The notes under the pieces: generated by a model
What the model was told of the DNA's origin: nothing
Databases searched by the model: none
What the model saw: the letters and a program-made list of their open reading frames with translations, nothing else
Position numbers and translations under genes: made by a program
Assembly: GCA_965277745.1 (NCBI GenBank)
Contig: OZ255837.1
Coordinates: 868,001-932,000, forward strand
Direction: 5' to 3'
Origin: G965277745 sp965277745
GTDB taxonomy: Bacteria; Pseudomonadota; Gammaproteobacteria; Cardiobacteriales; Cardiobacteriaceae
DNA: 64,000 nt
Shown here: piece after piece, positions 34,402 through 43,248 of the stretch
How positions within the stretch are numbered: position 1 is the stretch's first letter
Layout of the letters: each line of letters starts with the position of its first letter

Positions 34402-36069
34402 TCAGTGTTCCTTGTTTTTGCCACCGATACCGGTCATCGCCCGCAAATATTGCGCTTCGAAGGCGTCGCGATCAAGGGCGCCACGCTTGGAGTTGTCCGT
34501 CTTGGACGCTATGTAGGCGATGAGAAACGCCAGGGGAACCGAGAAGATCGCCGGATTTTTGTACGGGAAAACAGCGCTGTCATGATGAAGCACGGCGACC
34601 CAGACCGTTGGCCCGAGCAGGATCAAAATGGCCGCGCAGAGCAAGCCGGCCCAGCCGCCGGCCACCGCGCCGCGGGTGGTCAGTCCTTGCCAGTACATGG
34701 CGAGCAAAAGGATCGGAAAATTCGCCGATGCGGCGACTGCGAAGGCCAGCCCAACCATGAAGGCGACATTCTGGTGTTCAAAAAGAATACCGAGAATGAT
34801 CGCGAGTAAACCAAGGATCAGCACGGTAACCCGTGAGACGCGTAATTCTTCTTTTTGCGTTGCCTGTCCGTGTTTCAAGACCGAGGCGTAGATATCGTGT
34901 GAGACGGCGGAGGCGCCGGAGAGTGTCAGTCCCGCGACCACCGCGAGAATCGTCGCGAAGGCGACCGCGGAGATGAAGCCGAGAAAGACCGATCCGCCGA
35001 CCGCCTCGGAAAGATGGATGGCCGCCATGTTCGAGCCGCCGATCAGTTCCATCACGCTTTTGCCGTCGTGAACGACCTGGTGGAAAAAGTGCGCGTTGTC
35101 CTTGGTGACGAGCATGATCGCGCCGAAGCCGATGACGAAGGTGAGAATGTAGAAATAGCCGATGAGACCGGTTGCCACGAACACCGACTTACGCGCCTGC
35201 CGGGCGTCGGGCACGGTGAAAAAACGCATCAGGATATGAGGCAGACCGGCGGTGCCGAGCATTAGCGCGAGCCCCAGCGAGATCGCGTCCACCGGATTGG
35301 AAACGAGTCCGCCGGGCGCCATGATTTTGCCCCCGACGTCATGCACCGCGGCTGCGCGCCTGAACAGTTCTTCCGGCGAGAAGCCAACGCTTTTCAGCAC
35401 CATGATCGCCATGAAAGTCGAACCGGACAGGAGCAGAACCGCCTTGATGATCTGTACCCAGGTTGTCGCGAGCATGCCGCCGAACAGGACGTAGAGCACC
35501 ATCAAAGTGCCGACCAAAATTACCGCGAAGTGATAGTTCAGACCGAACAGCAACTGGATCAATTTACCGGCGCCGACGATCTGCGCGATCAAATAGAGCA
35601 AAACGACGATCAATGTGCTCGTCGCGGCGAAGCTGCGCACAGGCGCCTGAGCGAAGCGGTAGGAGGTTACTTCCGCGAAGGTGAACTGGCCGAGATTGCG
35701 CAGCCGTTCGGCGATCAGAAACAGCACGATCGGCCAGCCGACGAGAAAGCCGATGGAATAGATCAGACCATCGTAGCCGCTGGTGAACACCATCGCGGAA
35801 ATGCCGAGGAAAGAGGCGGCGGACATAAAATCTCCGGCGATCGCGAGACCGTTCTGGAAGCCGGTGATGCCACTGCCGGCGGTATAGAAGTCATGGGTCG
35901 TGCGGCTACGCTTTGACGCCCAGTAGGTGATGATGAGCGTTGCCGCGACGAACAGGAAAAACATCACAATCGCCGCCACGTTGATCACCTGTTTCTCGTC
36001 GGATACGGCATCGGCGGCGAATATCGGAGCGCCAAGGAGTGCCGTCAGGATAGCGAGAGAGGTTTTCAT
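34402..36069 (-). CDS. actP: Cation/acetate symporter ActP
   Basis: 555 residues, sodium:solute symporter family. The N-terminal signal-like stretch (LAILTALLGAPIFAADA) precedes about 13 membrane helices. Family pieces include FYTAGSGITGFQNGLAIAGD, FLGISAMVFTSGYDGLIYS, and ATILAVVAGLTLSGASAVSHD, which is diagnostic of ActP. It imports acetate and some other short acids with sodium. The start overlaps the yjcH stop by four bases, as in E. coli yjcH-actP, though no acs gene precedes them here. Confidence 0.95.
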   Translation of the reverse strand: MKTSLAILTALLGAPIFAADAVSDEKQVINVAAIVMFFLFVAATLIITYWASKRSRTTHDFYTAGSGITGFQNGLAIAGDFMSAASFLGISAMVFTSGYDGLIYSIGFLVGWPIVLFLIAERLRNLGQFTFAEVTSYRFAQAPVRSFAATSTLIVVLLYLIAQIVGAGKLIQLLFGLNYHFAVILVGTLMVLYVLFGGMLATTWVQIIKAVLLLSGSTFMAIMVLKSVGFSPEELFRRAAAVHDVGGKIMAPGGLVSNPVDAISLGLALMLGTAGLPHILMRFFTVPDARQARKSVFVATGLIGYFYILTFVIGFGAIMLVTKDNAHFFHQVVHDGKSVMELIGGSNMAAIHLSEAVGGSVFLGFISAVAFATILAVVAGLTLSGASAVSHDIYASVLKHGQATQKEELRVSRVTVLILGLLAIILGILFEHQNVAFMVGLAFAVAASANFPILLLAMYWQGLTTRGAVAGGWAGLLCAAILILLGPTVWVAVLHHDSAVFPYKNPAIFSVPLAFLIAYIASKTDNSKRGALDRDAFEAQYLRAMTGIGGKNKEH

Positions 36070-36386
36070 GAGACATCCCCCTTGATTTCGGCGATTGCCG
36101 CCTGGGTCAGGCGATCGAATTCACCATTGGCTTTGTGTACGTACACGCCGGTGATGGCGATCGAGAAAATAATCACGAACAGGCCGGTGTAGATACCTAA
36201 AGTCGTCGTCATCCCCGGTGAGACAGGGGTGGAGAAAAGACGCGGCGCCCAGGCGATGATACCGATATAACCGAAATAAACGATCAGCATAAGCAAGGTG
36301 CAAAACAAGCTCAGCCGCCATTTTTTACCCGCCATGCGCTGGAAGGTGGTGTTTTGCAATAAATGATGAATATCGATGGTGGACAT
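36066..36386 (-). CDS. yjcH: DUF485 inner-membrane protein YjcH
   Basis: 106 residues from ATG 36386, with GGAGATACC before it. It has two membrane spans (LSLFCTLLMLIVYFGYIGII and GIYTGLFVIIFSIAITGVYV) and the family start FQRMAGKKWRLSL and end YVHKANGEFDRLT. Always linked to actP, it probably forms a complex with the symporter; its role is unknown. It leads the pair, and its upstream flank is the IS481 scrap. Confidence 0.92.
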   Translation of the reverse strand: MSTIDIHHLLQNTTFQRMAGKKWRLSLFCTLLMLIVYFGYIGIIAWAPRLFSTPVSPGMTTTLGIYTGLFVIIFSIAITGVYVHKANGEFDRLTQAAIAEIKGDVS

Positions 36387-36507
36387 GGTATCTCCTCTTA
36401 TTGGTATGGAATGATCTGGCTGCCACGACCAGATGAATCGCATCTTATCATCAAAGATTACGGTTGGACGATAAAAATCAGTAATATACTTTCCCTATAT
36501 CTTCGAT

Positions 36508-36795
36508 CGGGTTTGTGAAGACAATGATATTGAACATCGCCTCAGCAAAGTGAATCATCCATGGAGCAACGACCAGGTGGAGAGGATGAACAGAACCCTC
36601 GAGGAGGCGACCGTCAAGCGCTATCATGATGATAACCATCGACAACTCATCACTGATCTGAATGATTTTATAGACGCCTACAACTTCGCAGGCAGACTGA
36701 AGACATTGCGAGGCCTGAGCCCTTACGAATTCGTCTGTAAACAGTGGACAAACGAGCCTGAAAGATTCACTATCAATCCAAGCTATCAATTCCCG
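36508..36795 (+). pseudogene. IS481-family transposase, C-terminal fragment
   Basis: Reads FDRVCEDNDIEHRL, HPWSNDQVERMNRTLEEATV, FIDAYNFAGRLKTLRGLSPY and EPERFTINPSYQFPG, the final part of an IS481 integrase-type transposase, including the catalytic-Glu region (NDQVERMN). There is no start codon or N-terminal half. It ends at the junction with the primase fragment encoded on the other strand. Confidence 0.85.
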
Positions 36796-37740
36796 GGACC
36801 AAACAGAATGACGACCTTGACGCCGCCCTTCTCCAACCGGGTTTTCAGGGCTTTCGCCGCCTTCTGCCCGGTCAGGGACCTGTACTTGTCGGCCCAGACG
36901 AGAACCGTGTGGACACCCGCCGGAATCTCGACGCGTCGCATCAACATCGCGTTGACCGTCGACCAGACCGGAACGCGGCTGACCCGGTACGCCGACAGGG
37001 CCGTTTCCAGCCCTTCCGCAACGCCCAGGACGCCTCGCGTCGGTTCCCCCAGCCTGACCGCCGCGCCTCCGAGGTTCAGACCCGTCGGCACCGGCATCAT
37101 CTTTCTCGGACTGCCGACCGCGGCTTTCTCCCCGTTCATTGCCAGGTAGGTGCGCGTCAGCGTCACCAGGGCCCCCGCGGGATCGCGGACGGCGCAAACG
37201 ATGGCGGGAAACTTCCCCGTTTCCCGGCCGTCTCCGTCATAGTAGGGCATCGCCGCAGCGAAGCGCAGGTTGTCCGCGCGTATGAGCGACGGCAGCCGCC
37301 GTTTCCCGAAGTACAGGCGAATCGGCTCCGCCGCAGCGTCGGAAAACGGCACGCAGGCGTTCCACAGCTTTGCGATTCTCCCGCGAAGATGCGCCCGGTA
37401 GGCGTGTTCACGCGCCGCCTTCCTCTCCATTTCCGCCGCGCCGCCGCGCAACCACGGCGGCGGGGTGTATGGACGTCTCGGCGCCGGCTTTTCCTGTCGA
37501 TACCCGGGCTCTTCCTTCGCGACCCCGAGGTAGTCGCCGACCGCGTTCAGGCATTGCCCGAAATCCCAGCCGTTGAGCCACATCAGCAACGCAAAGCCGT
37601 CCTTGCCGCCGTGAACGGGGCAGGAGACGTGGTGTCCGGGCCGGCGCAGCGCCGCTTCGAGAGCGGGCGCAAGCGCGGCCAGAATGGACAACCATCTTCC
37701 TTCCGCGGCCTTACGGACCGTGTCGATCTTATGGAAGAAA
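36786..37740 (-). pseudogene. Mobile-element primase (Toprim), truncated fragment
   Basis: From about 37740 the frame reads DTVRKAAEGRWLSILAALAP, CPVHGGKDGFALLMWLNGWDF and later a Toprim-like part (GVLGVAEGLETALSAYRVS, VLVWADKY). This fits the primases of ICEs, plasmids and prophages. No start codon exists: the open frame merely continues into antisense hldE. The zinc-binding segment expected between GGKDGF and ALLMWL is missing, possibly by recombination. The C-terminus stops at KVVILFGPGN on meeting the IS481 scrap. The base composition looks even more GC-rich than its surroundings. It is a remnant of an integrated element. Confidence 0.75.
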
Positions 37741-39147
37741 CTTGGCCAGCGTCCTAGTGGTCGAGAAGCCTTCGACATACGACAACGCACGGACTTCGCC
37801 GCCGTGAGCGAGGACCCAATGCGCCCCCGCGATCTCTTCCACCCGGTTGTCACCCCCCTTGACCAGAACATCGGGGGAAATTTCCTCGATAAGCGTTTCC
37901 GGTGTATCGTCATCGAAAGCGATGACCCAATCCACGCTTTGTAGCGCGGCAAGCACGCGCACCCTGCTCGCCAGCGTGTTGGCCGGCCTGTTCGGCCCCT
38001 TCAAACGACGCAGCGAGACGTCGCTGTTCACCGCCACGATCAAGCGGTCCCCCAGGTTTTTTGCTTCCTCGAGATAGGTCACATGGCCGGAATGGAGAAT
38101 ATCGAAACAGCCGTTGGTCATGACAAGGGTTTGGCCGCGTTCGCGCACCCGGCGCACATGCTCGAGCAACGCTTCGCGATCGACCACGCCATGGGTGCTT
38201 GCCCGATGCGGCTCCAGCGCTTTGCGCAACTCGCGCGGATCGACCACCGCGGTGCCCAGCTTGGCGACCGAAACGGAAGCGGCGGCGTTGGCCAGCTCGA
38301 TCGCCCGATCGCGCGGATAGCCTGCGGACAATCCCGCCGCGAGTGTCGCGATGACCGTATCCCCGGCGCCGGTGACGTCGAACACTTCCCGCGCCCGCGC
38401 GACAAAATAGTGATCTCTCCGCGCATCGACATAGGTCATCCCTTTCTCCCCCTGGGTGACGAGAAAGGCGGAAATGCCACTCACGCAAAGTTCTTCCCTG
38501 GCCTTCTTGAGCAAGGTTGTTTCGTCGAAATGGCCGGCCACGGCGCTGAGCTCCGAGACGTTCGGGGTGACGATATCGGCGCCGCGGTAACGAGAAAAAT
38601 CCCGCCCTTTCGGGTCGACGAGCACCGTTTTTCCGCGTTTTTTGGCGAGCGCGATCATCTCGGCGATACCAGAGAGCGCGCCTTTACCGTAATCGGAAAA
38701 CACCACCACATCATGCTCGTCGAGAATCGCAGCGAAAGCCGCCGTGAGCGCCGCTGACGCCGGCGAATAATCGCGGCTTTCGAAATCCAGGCGGATCAAC
38801 TGCTGATGACAAGAAAGCACTCGCAGTTTGGTGATCGTCGGCAAGGCGCAAGTTTGCAGGTGATCGCCAATGCCGTTTTTCGCGAGAAAACCACGCAGGG
38901 CTTCTCCGGCCTCGTCTTCCCCAATGAGACCGGACAAGGTCGCCCGCCCGCCAAGGGCGGTGATATTCATCGCCACATTCGCCGCGCCGCCGGGAGTTTC
39001 CCGCTGTTCACCGATAGTGACCACCGGTACCGGCGCTTCCGGGGAAATACGATCGGCCTCGCCGATCCAGTTGCGATCGAGCATGACATCACCGACCACC
39101 AGCACGCGCGCGGCGGCGAAATTCGGGGGTTTTCCTGCTTCTGGCAT
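37729..39147 (-). CDS. hldE: Bifunctional heptose kinase/adenylyltransferase HldE
   Basis: 472 residues from ATG 39147 (MPEAGKPPNF). Makes ADP-heptose precursors of the LPS inner core. The N-terminal PfkB-type kinase (residues about 10-320) shows ISPEAPVPVV, GGAANVAMNITALGG and the catalytic VTGAGDTVIATLAAG. The C-terminal nucleotidyltransferase (residues about 340-472) shows TNGCFDILHSGHVTYLEEAK and KGGDNRVEEIAGA. The stop lies within a few bases of the primase fragment, so the last residues (TRTLAKFLP) might have been altered by the insertion. Divergent from msbA by 52 bases. Confidence 0.95.
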   Translation of the reverse strand: MPEAGKPPNFAAARVLVVGDVMLDRNWIGEADRISPEAPVPVVTIGEQRETPGGAANVAMNITALGGRATLSGLIGEDEAGEALRGFLAKNGIGDHLQTCALPTITKLRVLSCHQQLIRLDFESRDYSPASAALTAAFAAILDEHDVVVFSDYGKGALSGIAEMIALAKKRGKTVLVDPKGRDFSRYRGADIVTPNVSELSAVAGHFDETTLLKKAREELCVSGISAFLVTQGEKGMTYVDARRDHYFVARAREVFDVTGAGDTVIATLAAGLSAGYPRDRAIELANAAASVSVAKLGTAVVDPRELRKALEPHRASTHGVVDREALLEHVRRVRERGQTLVMTNGCFDILHSGHVTYLEEAKNLGDRLIVAVNSDVSLRRLKGPNRPANTLASRVRVLAALQSVDWVIAFDDDTPETLIEEISPDVLVKGGDNRVEEIAGAHWVLAHGGEVRALSYVEGFSTTRTLAKFLP

Positions 39148-39199
39148 GTTTACGTTAAAATGTGGACATTCCAATCAGTGTAACAAAGCCGATCTTTTC

Positions 39200-40933
39200 A
39201 TGTTCAACAAAACGGACCGCGCCCGTTATCTACGCCTTTTGCAATTCGTTCGCCCGCAATGGCGGATCGCTCTCCTGGCCGCTTGCGCAACGCTCGTCTA
39301 CGGGCTTACCGAACCGCTCGTGCCGTACGTCATGCAACCGCTGATCGACGGCGGCTTCGCCAAACGCGACATGGAGACCGTGCACACGATGGTGATCGTT
39401 CTGGTGATCGGCTTCGTCATCCGCGGCGCGGCCAATTTCCTCTCCACGTACACGACGACGCAGATCGCCCAGCACGTGGTCTATCGCCTGCGCGAACGCA
39501 TGTTCGGGCAATTGCTCGACCTGCCGATGGCCTATTTCGACGGCCACAGCCACGGCGGCATCCTGTCGCGTTTTTCCTATGACGTCGTGCAGCTGATGTC
39601 GGCGACCACCGACGCGCTGATTCGCCTGCTGCGCGAGAGCATCACCATTTTCGCCCTGCTCGTCTACCTGTTCTATCTGGACTGGCGGATGTCGTTGATC
39701 CTGATGATCGCGGCGCCGTTTCTCAGCTATATCATCGTTTTTATCTCGCGCCGCCTGCGCACACTGGCGCACGCGCTACAGGCGGACATGAGCGGGATGA
39801 ACCACGTGATCGACGAAGCCCTGCGCGGACGCGAGATCATCCGCATCTACGGCGGCAAAGACCATGAATACGAGCGCTTCGACCGCGAGGCCGACGCCGT
39901 GCAACGGCACGCTCTGCAAGCCAAAAAGATTTCGGCGCTGGCCTCGCCGTTGCTGGAAGTCATAATCATCACCGCGCTTGCCGCAGTCATCGTCATCGCC
40001 GCCAACAAGGCGCAGGTTTCGCCGCAACAGATGACCGCCGGCAAATTCGTCGCCTTTCTCGGCACCATGGCGCTCCTGTTTCCACCGATCAAGCGCTTGG
40101 GCCAGGTCAACGAACCGATCCAGCGCGGTCTCGCCGCCGCGCAGAGCGTCTTCGAATTTCTCGACGAAGCGCCGGAAGAGGAACAAAAGCCTTCTTCCGT
40201 TTCCTTTCGCGATGGCGCTGTTCGTTTCGATCAGGTTTCCTTCCGCTATGGAAAACAGGCGGTGCTGGAAAATTTCACCCTGGAAATCCGCGCCGGTGAA
40301 ACCGTCGCCCTGGTCGGAGAATCCGGCAGCGGCAAATCCACCGTCGTCGCGCTGCTCGCCGGTTTCTATCGTCCGGATGCGGGCGAGATCAGCATCGACG
40401 GCTGCAACCTCGCCGATATTTCCCTTTGCGAACGGCGTCACGCGATGGCCTATGTTTCGCAAGAGACCGTGCTCTTCGTCGCCAGCGTGGCGGCGAACAT
40501 CGCCTACGCCGACCCGCGGCCGGATCGCCAACGCATCATCGCCGCCGCCGCCTCCGCCAACGCCGACGGCTTTATCGGCGAACTCCCCGAAGGCTACGAC
40601 AGCGACATCGGGCAGCAGGGCGGACGTCTTTCCGGCGGCCAGAAACAGCGCATCGCGATCGCCCGCGCCTTGTACAAAAACGCGCCGATCCTGATCCTCG
40701 ACGAGGCGACTTCCGCGCTCGACAATCGCAGTGAACAGAAAGTCCAGGACGCGATCGACACCCTGCGCAAAAACCGCACCGCGATCATCATCGCCCATCG
40801 CCTGAGCACCATCCGTAACGCCGACCGCATCGTCGTGCTCGATCACGGCAACATCGCCGAATCCGGCAGCCATGATCAACTGATCGCAAAAAACGGCTTT
40901 TATGCTACACTGCTCGACCGCCTTTCCTCCTGA
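39200..40933 (+). CDS. msbA: Lipid A export ATP-binding/permease protein MsbA
   Basis: 577 residues from ATG 39200; the open frame upstream to 38870 is antisense to hldE. A half-size ABC exporter that flips lipid A-core across the inner membrane. The six-helix domain (residues about 15-320) is followed by the ATPase: Walker A GESGSGKSTVVALLAG, signature LSGGQKQRIAIARAL, Walker B ILILDEATSALD and the switch His in IIIAHRLSTI. It fits MsbA better than other ABCB exporters by context, next to hldE. It leads a close-packed run into dnaA. Confidence 0.9.
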   Translation: MFNKTDRARYLRLLQFVRPQWRIALLAACATLVYGLTEPLVPYVMQPLIDGGFAKRDMETVHTMVIVLVIGFVIRGAANFLSTYTTTQIAQHVVYRLRERMFGQLLDLPMAYFDGHSHGGILSRFSYDVVQLMSATTDALIRLLRESITIFALLVYLFYLDWRMSLILMIAAPFLSYIIVFISRRLRTLAHALQADMSGMNHVIDEALRGREIIRIYGGKDHEYERFDREADAVQRHALQAKKISALASPLLEVIIITALAAVIVIAANKAQVSPQQMTAGKFVAFLGTMALLFPPIKRLGQVNEPIQRGLAAAQSVFEFLDEAPEEEQKPSSVSFRDGAVRFDQVSFRYGKQAVLENFTLEIRAGETVALVGESGSGKSTVVALLAGFYRPDAGEISIDGCNLADISLCERRHAMAYVSQETVLFVASVAANIAYADPRPDRQRIIAAAASANADGFIGELPEGYDSDIGQQGGRLSGGQKQRIAIARALYKNAPILILDEATSALDNRSEQKVQDAIDTLRKNRTAIIIAHRLSTIRNADRIVVLDHGNIAESGSHDQLIAKNGFYATLLDRLSS

Positions 40934-40951
40934 TATCACCGCGAAAACGCC

Positions 40952-42796
40952 ATGACGCTCGACGATCTCGGCCTGATCATCTCCGCGCTAATCGCACTTG
41001 GAATCGCCGCCCAATGGCTCGGCTGGTTTCTGAAAAAGCCGGCGATCATCTTCCTCCTCGGCATCGGTATCCTCCTCGGCCCGATCTTACACCTGTTCGA
41101 CCCCGACGCCCTGCTCGGCGATCTGCTCTTCCCCTTCATCTCGCTCGGGGTGGCGATCATCCTCTTCGAGGGGGCATTGACCCTGGATGTTCAGGAAATC
41201 AAGAATCACGGCCGCATCGTCACCAATCTGGTCAGTTTCGGCGTCCTGATCACCATCACTGTCACCGCGCTCTCGGCGCACTGGATCATGGGCATGGATT
41301 ATCAGATCGCCCTCTTGTTCGGCGCCCTGGTCTGCGTTACCGGCCCGACGGTCATCGTGCCGCTGTTGCGCAGCGTACGCCCCAACCGCACGATCAGCAA
41401 TGTGCTGCGCTGGGAAGGCGTCCTTATCGACCCGATCGGCGCCTTGCTCGTCGTCCTCGTCTACGAATTCATCATTGCCGGGCACTCGCCGCTCGTCTTC
41501 GCCTCCGTGGTAGCGATCGGCCTCGTTATCGGCGCCGTTTCGGCGCTGACGCTCGCCGTGCTGTTCAAGCACCACTGGGTACCCGAATACCTGCACAACG
41601 TCTTCACCCTGGCGATGGTTCTCCTCATATACAGCGTGTCCAACGCGATCGAGGAAGAGTCGGGACTGCTCACCGTCACCGTGATGGGCATGGTGCTCGC
41701 CAATCTCAAGAACCTGCGTACCGACGATATCCTCGATTTCAAGGAAAGTCTGTCGTTGATCATCATCTCCATGCTGTTCATTGTCCTGTCGGCAAAACTC
41801 GATTTTGCCGGCTTCGCGGAAATGGGCTACCGCGGCCTCCTCGTTCTGGCCGTGATTATGTTCATCGCCCGTCCCCTGTCAGTATGGGTTTCGGCGCTCG
41901 GTTCCAGTCTCGCCAACAACGAAAAACTACTGATCAGCTGGATCGCGCCACGCGGCATCGTCGCCGCAGCGGTCTCTTCCTTGTTCGTGCTCAAGCTGGC
42001 CCCGGAAAACGGTGCCGGCGTGGAGATTCTCGTTCCCCTGGTCTTCACCATCATCATCGGCACCGTGGTCGTTCAGAGTTTGACCGCCAAGGTCCTGGCC
42101 TCATGGCTCGGTGTCGCCGACCCGAACCCGAACGGGGTGCTGATCGCCGCCTATGGAACCTTCGCCATCCTGCTCGGCAAGGCAATCAAGGAAAATGGCT
42201 TCGACGTGATCTTCGCGAGCACCAGCTACGATCAGACACGCAAGGCGCGCATGGAGGGGATAAATACCTACTACGGCAACGTCGTCTCCGAACACGCCGA
42301 TCGCCACTTGAGCCTTGTCGGCATCGGCCATCTTCTTGCCATGGGAAGACGTAACGAGGAAAATATGCTCGCCACTCTGCGCTATCGCACCGAATTCGGC
42401 AATCATCGTGTCTACCGCCTCAAAGTCGACGAATCGAACGGTGAAACGGAGCGCGGACGCATCCATTCGCAGTGGCAGACCGCGTGGCTGTTCAACGATG
42501 ACTTGAGCTATCACCAAATCCTCGACCTCACCAATCAGGGGGCGACGATCAAGACCACCACCATCAGCGAAAACTACCCCTACGCCCAATATCTCGACGA
42601 AAACCCGGAGAACATTCCGCTTTTTGCCATCACCCCGCAACAAAAACTACTGTTTTTCTCCACCCGTCGTAAAATCGACGTCGCGCGCAACTGGAAAATC
42701 GTCGCGCTGGTGCCATTTTGCCAAACGAAAGCGACGCGACGGCTTGAAGAGAAACGCCCTAAAAATGAACGCAAGGAAGGCGTCCAAAGTATATGA
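40952..42796 (+). CDS. Cation:proton antiporter, CPA1/NhaP type with C-terminal regulatory domain
   Basis: 614 residues. About 12 membrane helices occupy residues 1-390, including VAIILFEGALTLDVQEIK, GALVCVTGPTVIVPLL and WEGVLIDPIGALLVVL, the ion-binding region of CPA1 antiporters. The rest is cytoplasmic and begins like a Rossmann-type TrkA-N domain (AYGTFAILLGKAIKENGFDV), then a domain of uncertain type. It should exchange sodium or potassium for protons. It starts 18 bases after msbA, and its stop overlaps the phosphatase start by four bases (ATGA). Confidence 0.85.
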   Translation: MTLDDLGLIISALIALGIAAQWLGWFLKKPAIIFLLGIGILLGPILHLFDPDALLGDLLFPFISLGVAIILFEGALTLDVQEIKNHGRIVTNLVSFGVLITITVTALSAHWIMGMDYQIALLFGALVCVTGPTVIVPLLRSVRPNRTISNVLRWEGVLIDPIGALLVVLVYEFIIAGHSPLVFASVVAIGLVIGAVSALTLAVLFKHHWVPEYLHNVFTLAMVLLIYSVSNAIEEESGLLTVTVMGMVLANLKNLRTDDILDFKESLSLIIISMLFIVLSAKLDFAGFAEMGYRGLLVLAVIMFIARPLSVWVSALGSSLANNEKLLISWIAPRGIVAAAVSSLFVLKLAPENGAGVEILVPLVFTIIIGTVVVQSLTAKVLASWLGVADPNPNGVLIAAYGTFAILLGKAIKENGFDVIFASTSYDQTRKARMEGINTYYGNVVSEHADRHLSLVGIGHLLAMGRRNEENMLATLRYRTEFGNHRVYRLKVDESNGETERGRIHSQWQTAWLFNDDLSYHQILDLTNQGATIKTTTISENYPYAQYLDENPENIPLFAITPQQKLLFFSTRRKIDVARNWKIVALVPFCQTKATRRLEEKRPKNERKEGVQSI

Positions 42797-43248
42797 ACGT
42801 TCTGATGGTTTGCAGCGGGAATATTTGCCGCTCGCCAATGGCCGAAGGCATCCTGCGCCAGTTGCTCAATATCCGCGGTATAAAAGACTGGCAGGTGGAT
42901 TCGGCGGGAACATGCGATTATCATAAGGGAGAGGCGCCGGATGGGCGCGCCGTTCGTGTCATGCGCGCTCGGGAAATCGATATTTCCGCGCTGCGCGCGC
43001 GGCAGATCGGGAATGAGGATTTTACCGCCTTCGATCTGATCCTGGTTGCCACTAACGCGCATTTGCGCAGCGTCGAAGCGCTGCGGCGAAAATGTCACGG
43101 CCGCGCCAGGGTGGAGAAGATGCTCGCAACCCATCCATTGCGTACGCAGGAAGATCTGGACGATCCATATTACGGAGGAGAAAACGACTTTGTCACGACC
43201 TATGAAGCACTTTACACGGCATTGTCCGCCCGTCTGGAACGGCGATGA
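42793..43248 (+). CDS. Low-molecular-weight protein-tyrosine phosphatase
   Basis: 151 residues. The catalytic loop near the start is VCSGNICRSPMAEG (C-x5-R), and the general-acid Asp lies in DLDDPYYGG, so the enzyme looks active. In bacteria such enzymes often dephosphorylate tyrosine kinases of capsule pathways, but no kinase or capsule gene is nearby. It overlaps the antiporter stop and the dnaA start by four bases each (ATGA), a chain of coupled genes. Confidence 0.93.
   Translation: MNVLMVCSGNICRSPMAEGILRQLLNIRGIKDWQVDSAGTCDYHKGEAPDGRAVRVMRAREIDISALRARQIGNEDFTAFDLILVATNAHLRSVEALRRKCHGRARVEKMLATHPLRTQEDLDDPYYGGENDFVTTYEALYTALSARLERR

Noticed and set aside
37741..37952. N-terminal 70 residues of the open frame containing the primase fragment
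   Set aside because: This part is antisense to hldE and not primase-like; the primase similarity begins only near 37740.
39776..40939. 387-codon minus-strand frame
   Set aside because: Antisense shadow of msbA; no family features.
41014..42354. 446-codon plus-strand frame
   Set aside because: Shifted frame within the antiporter gene, Arg/His-rich and without membrane segments.
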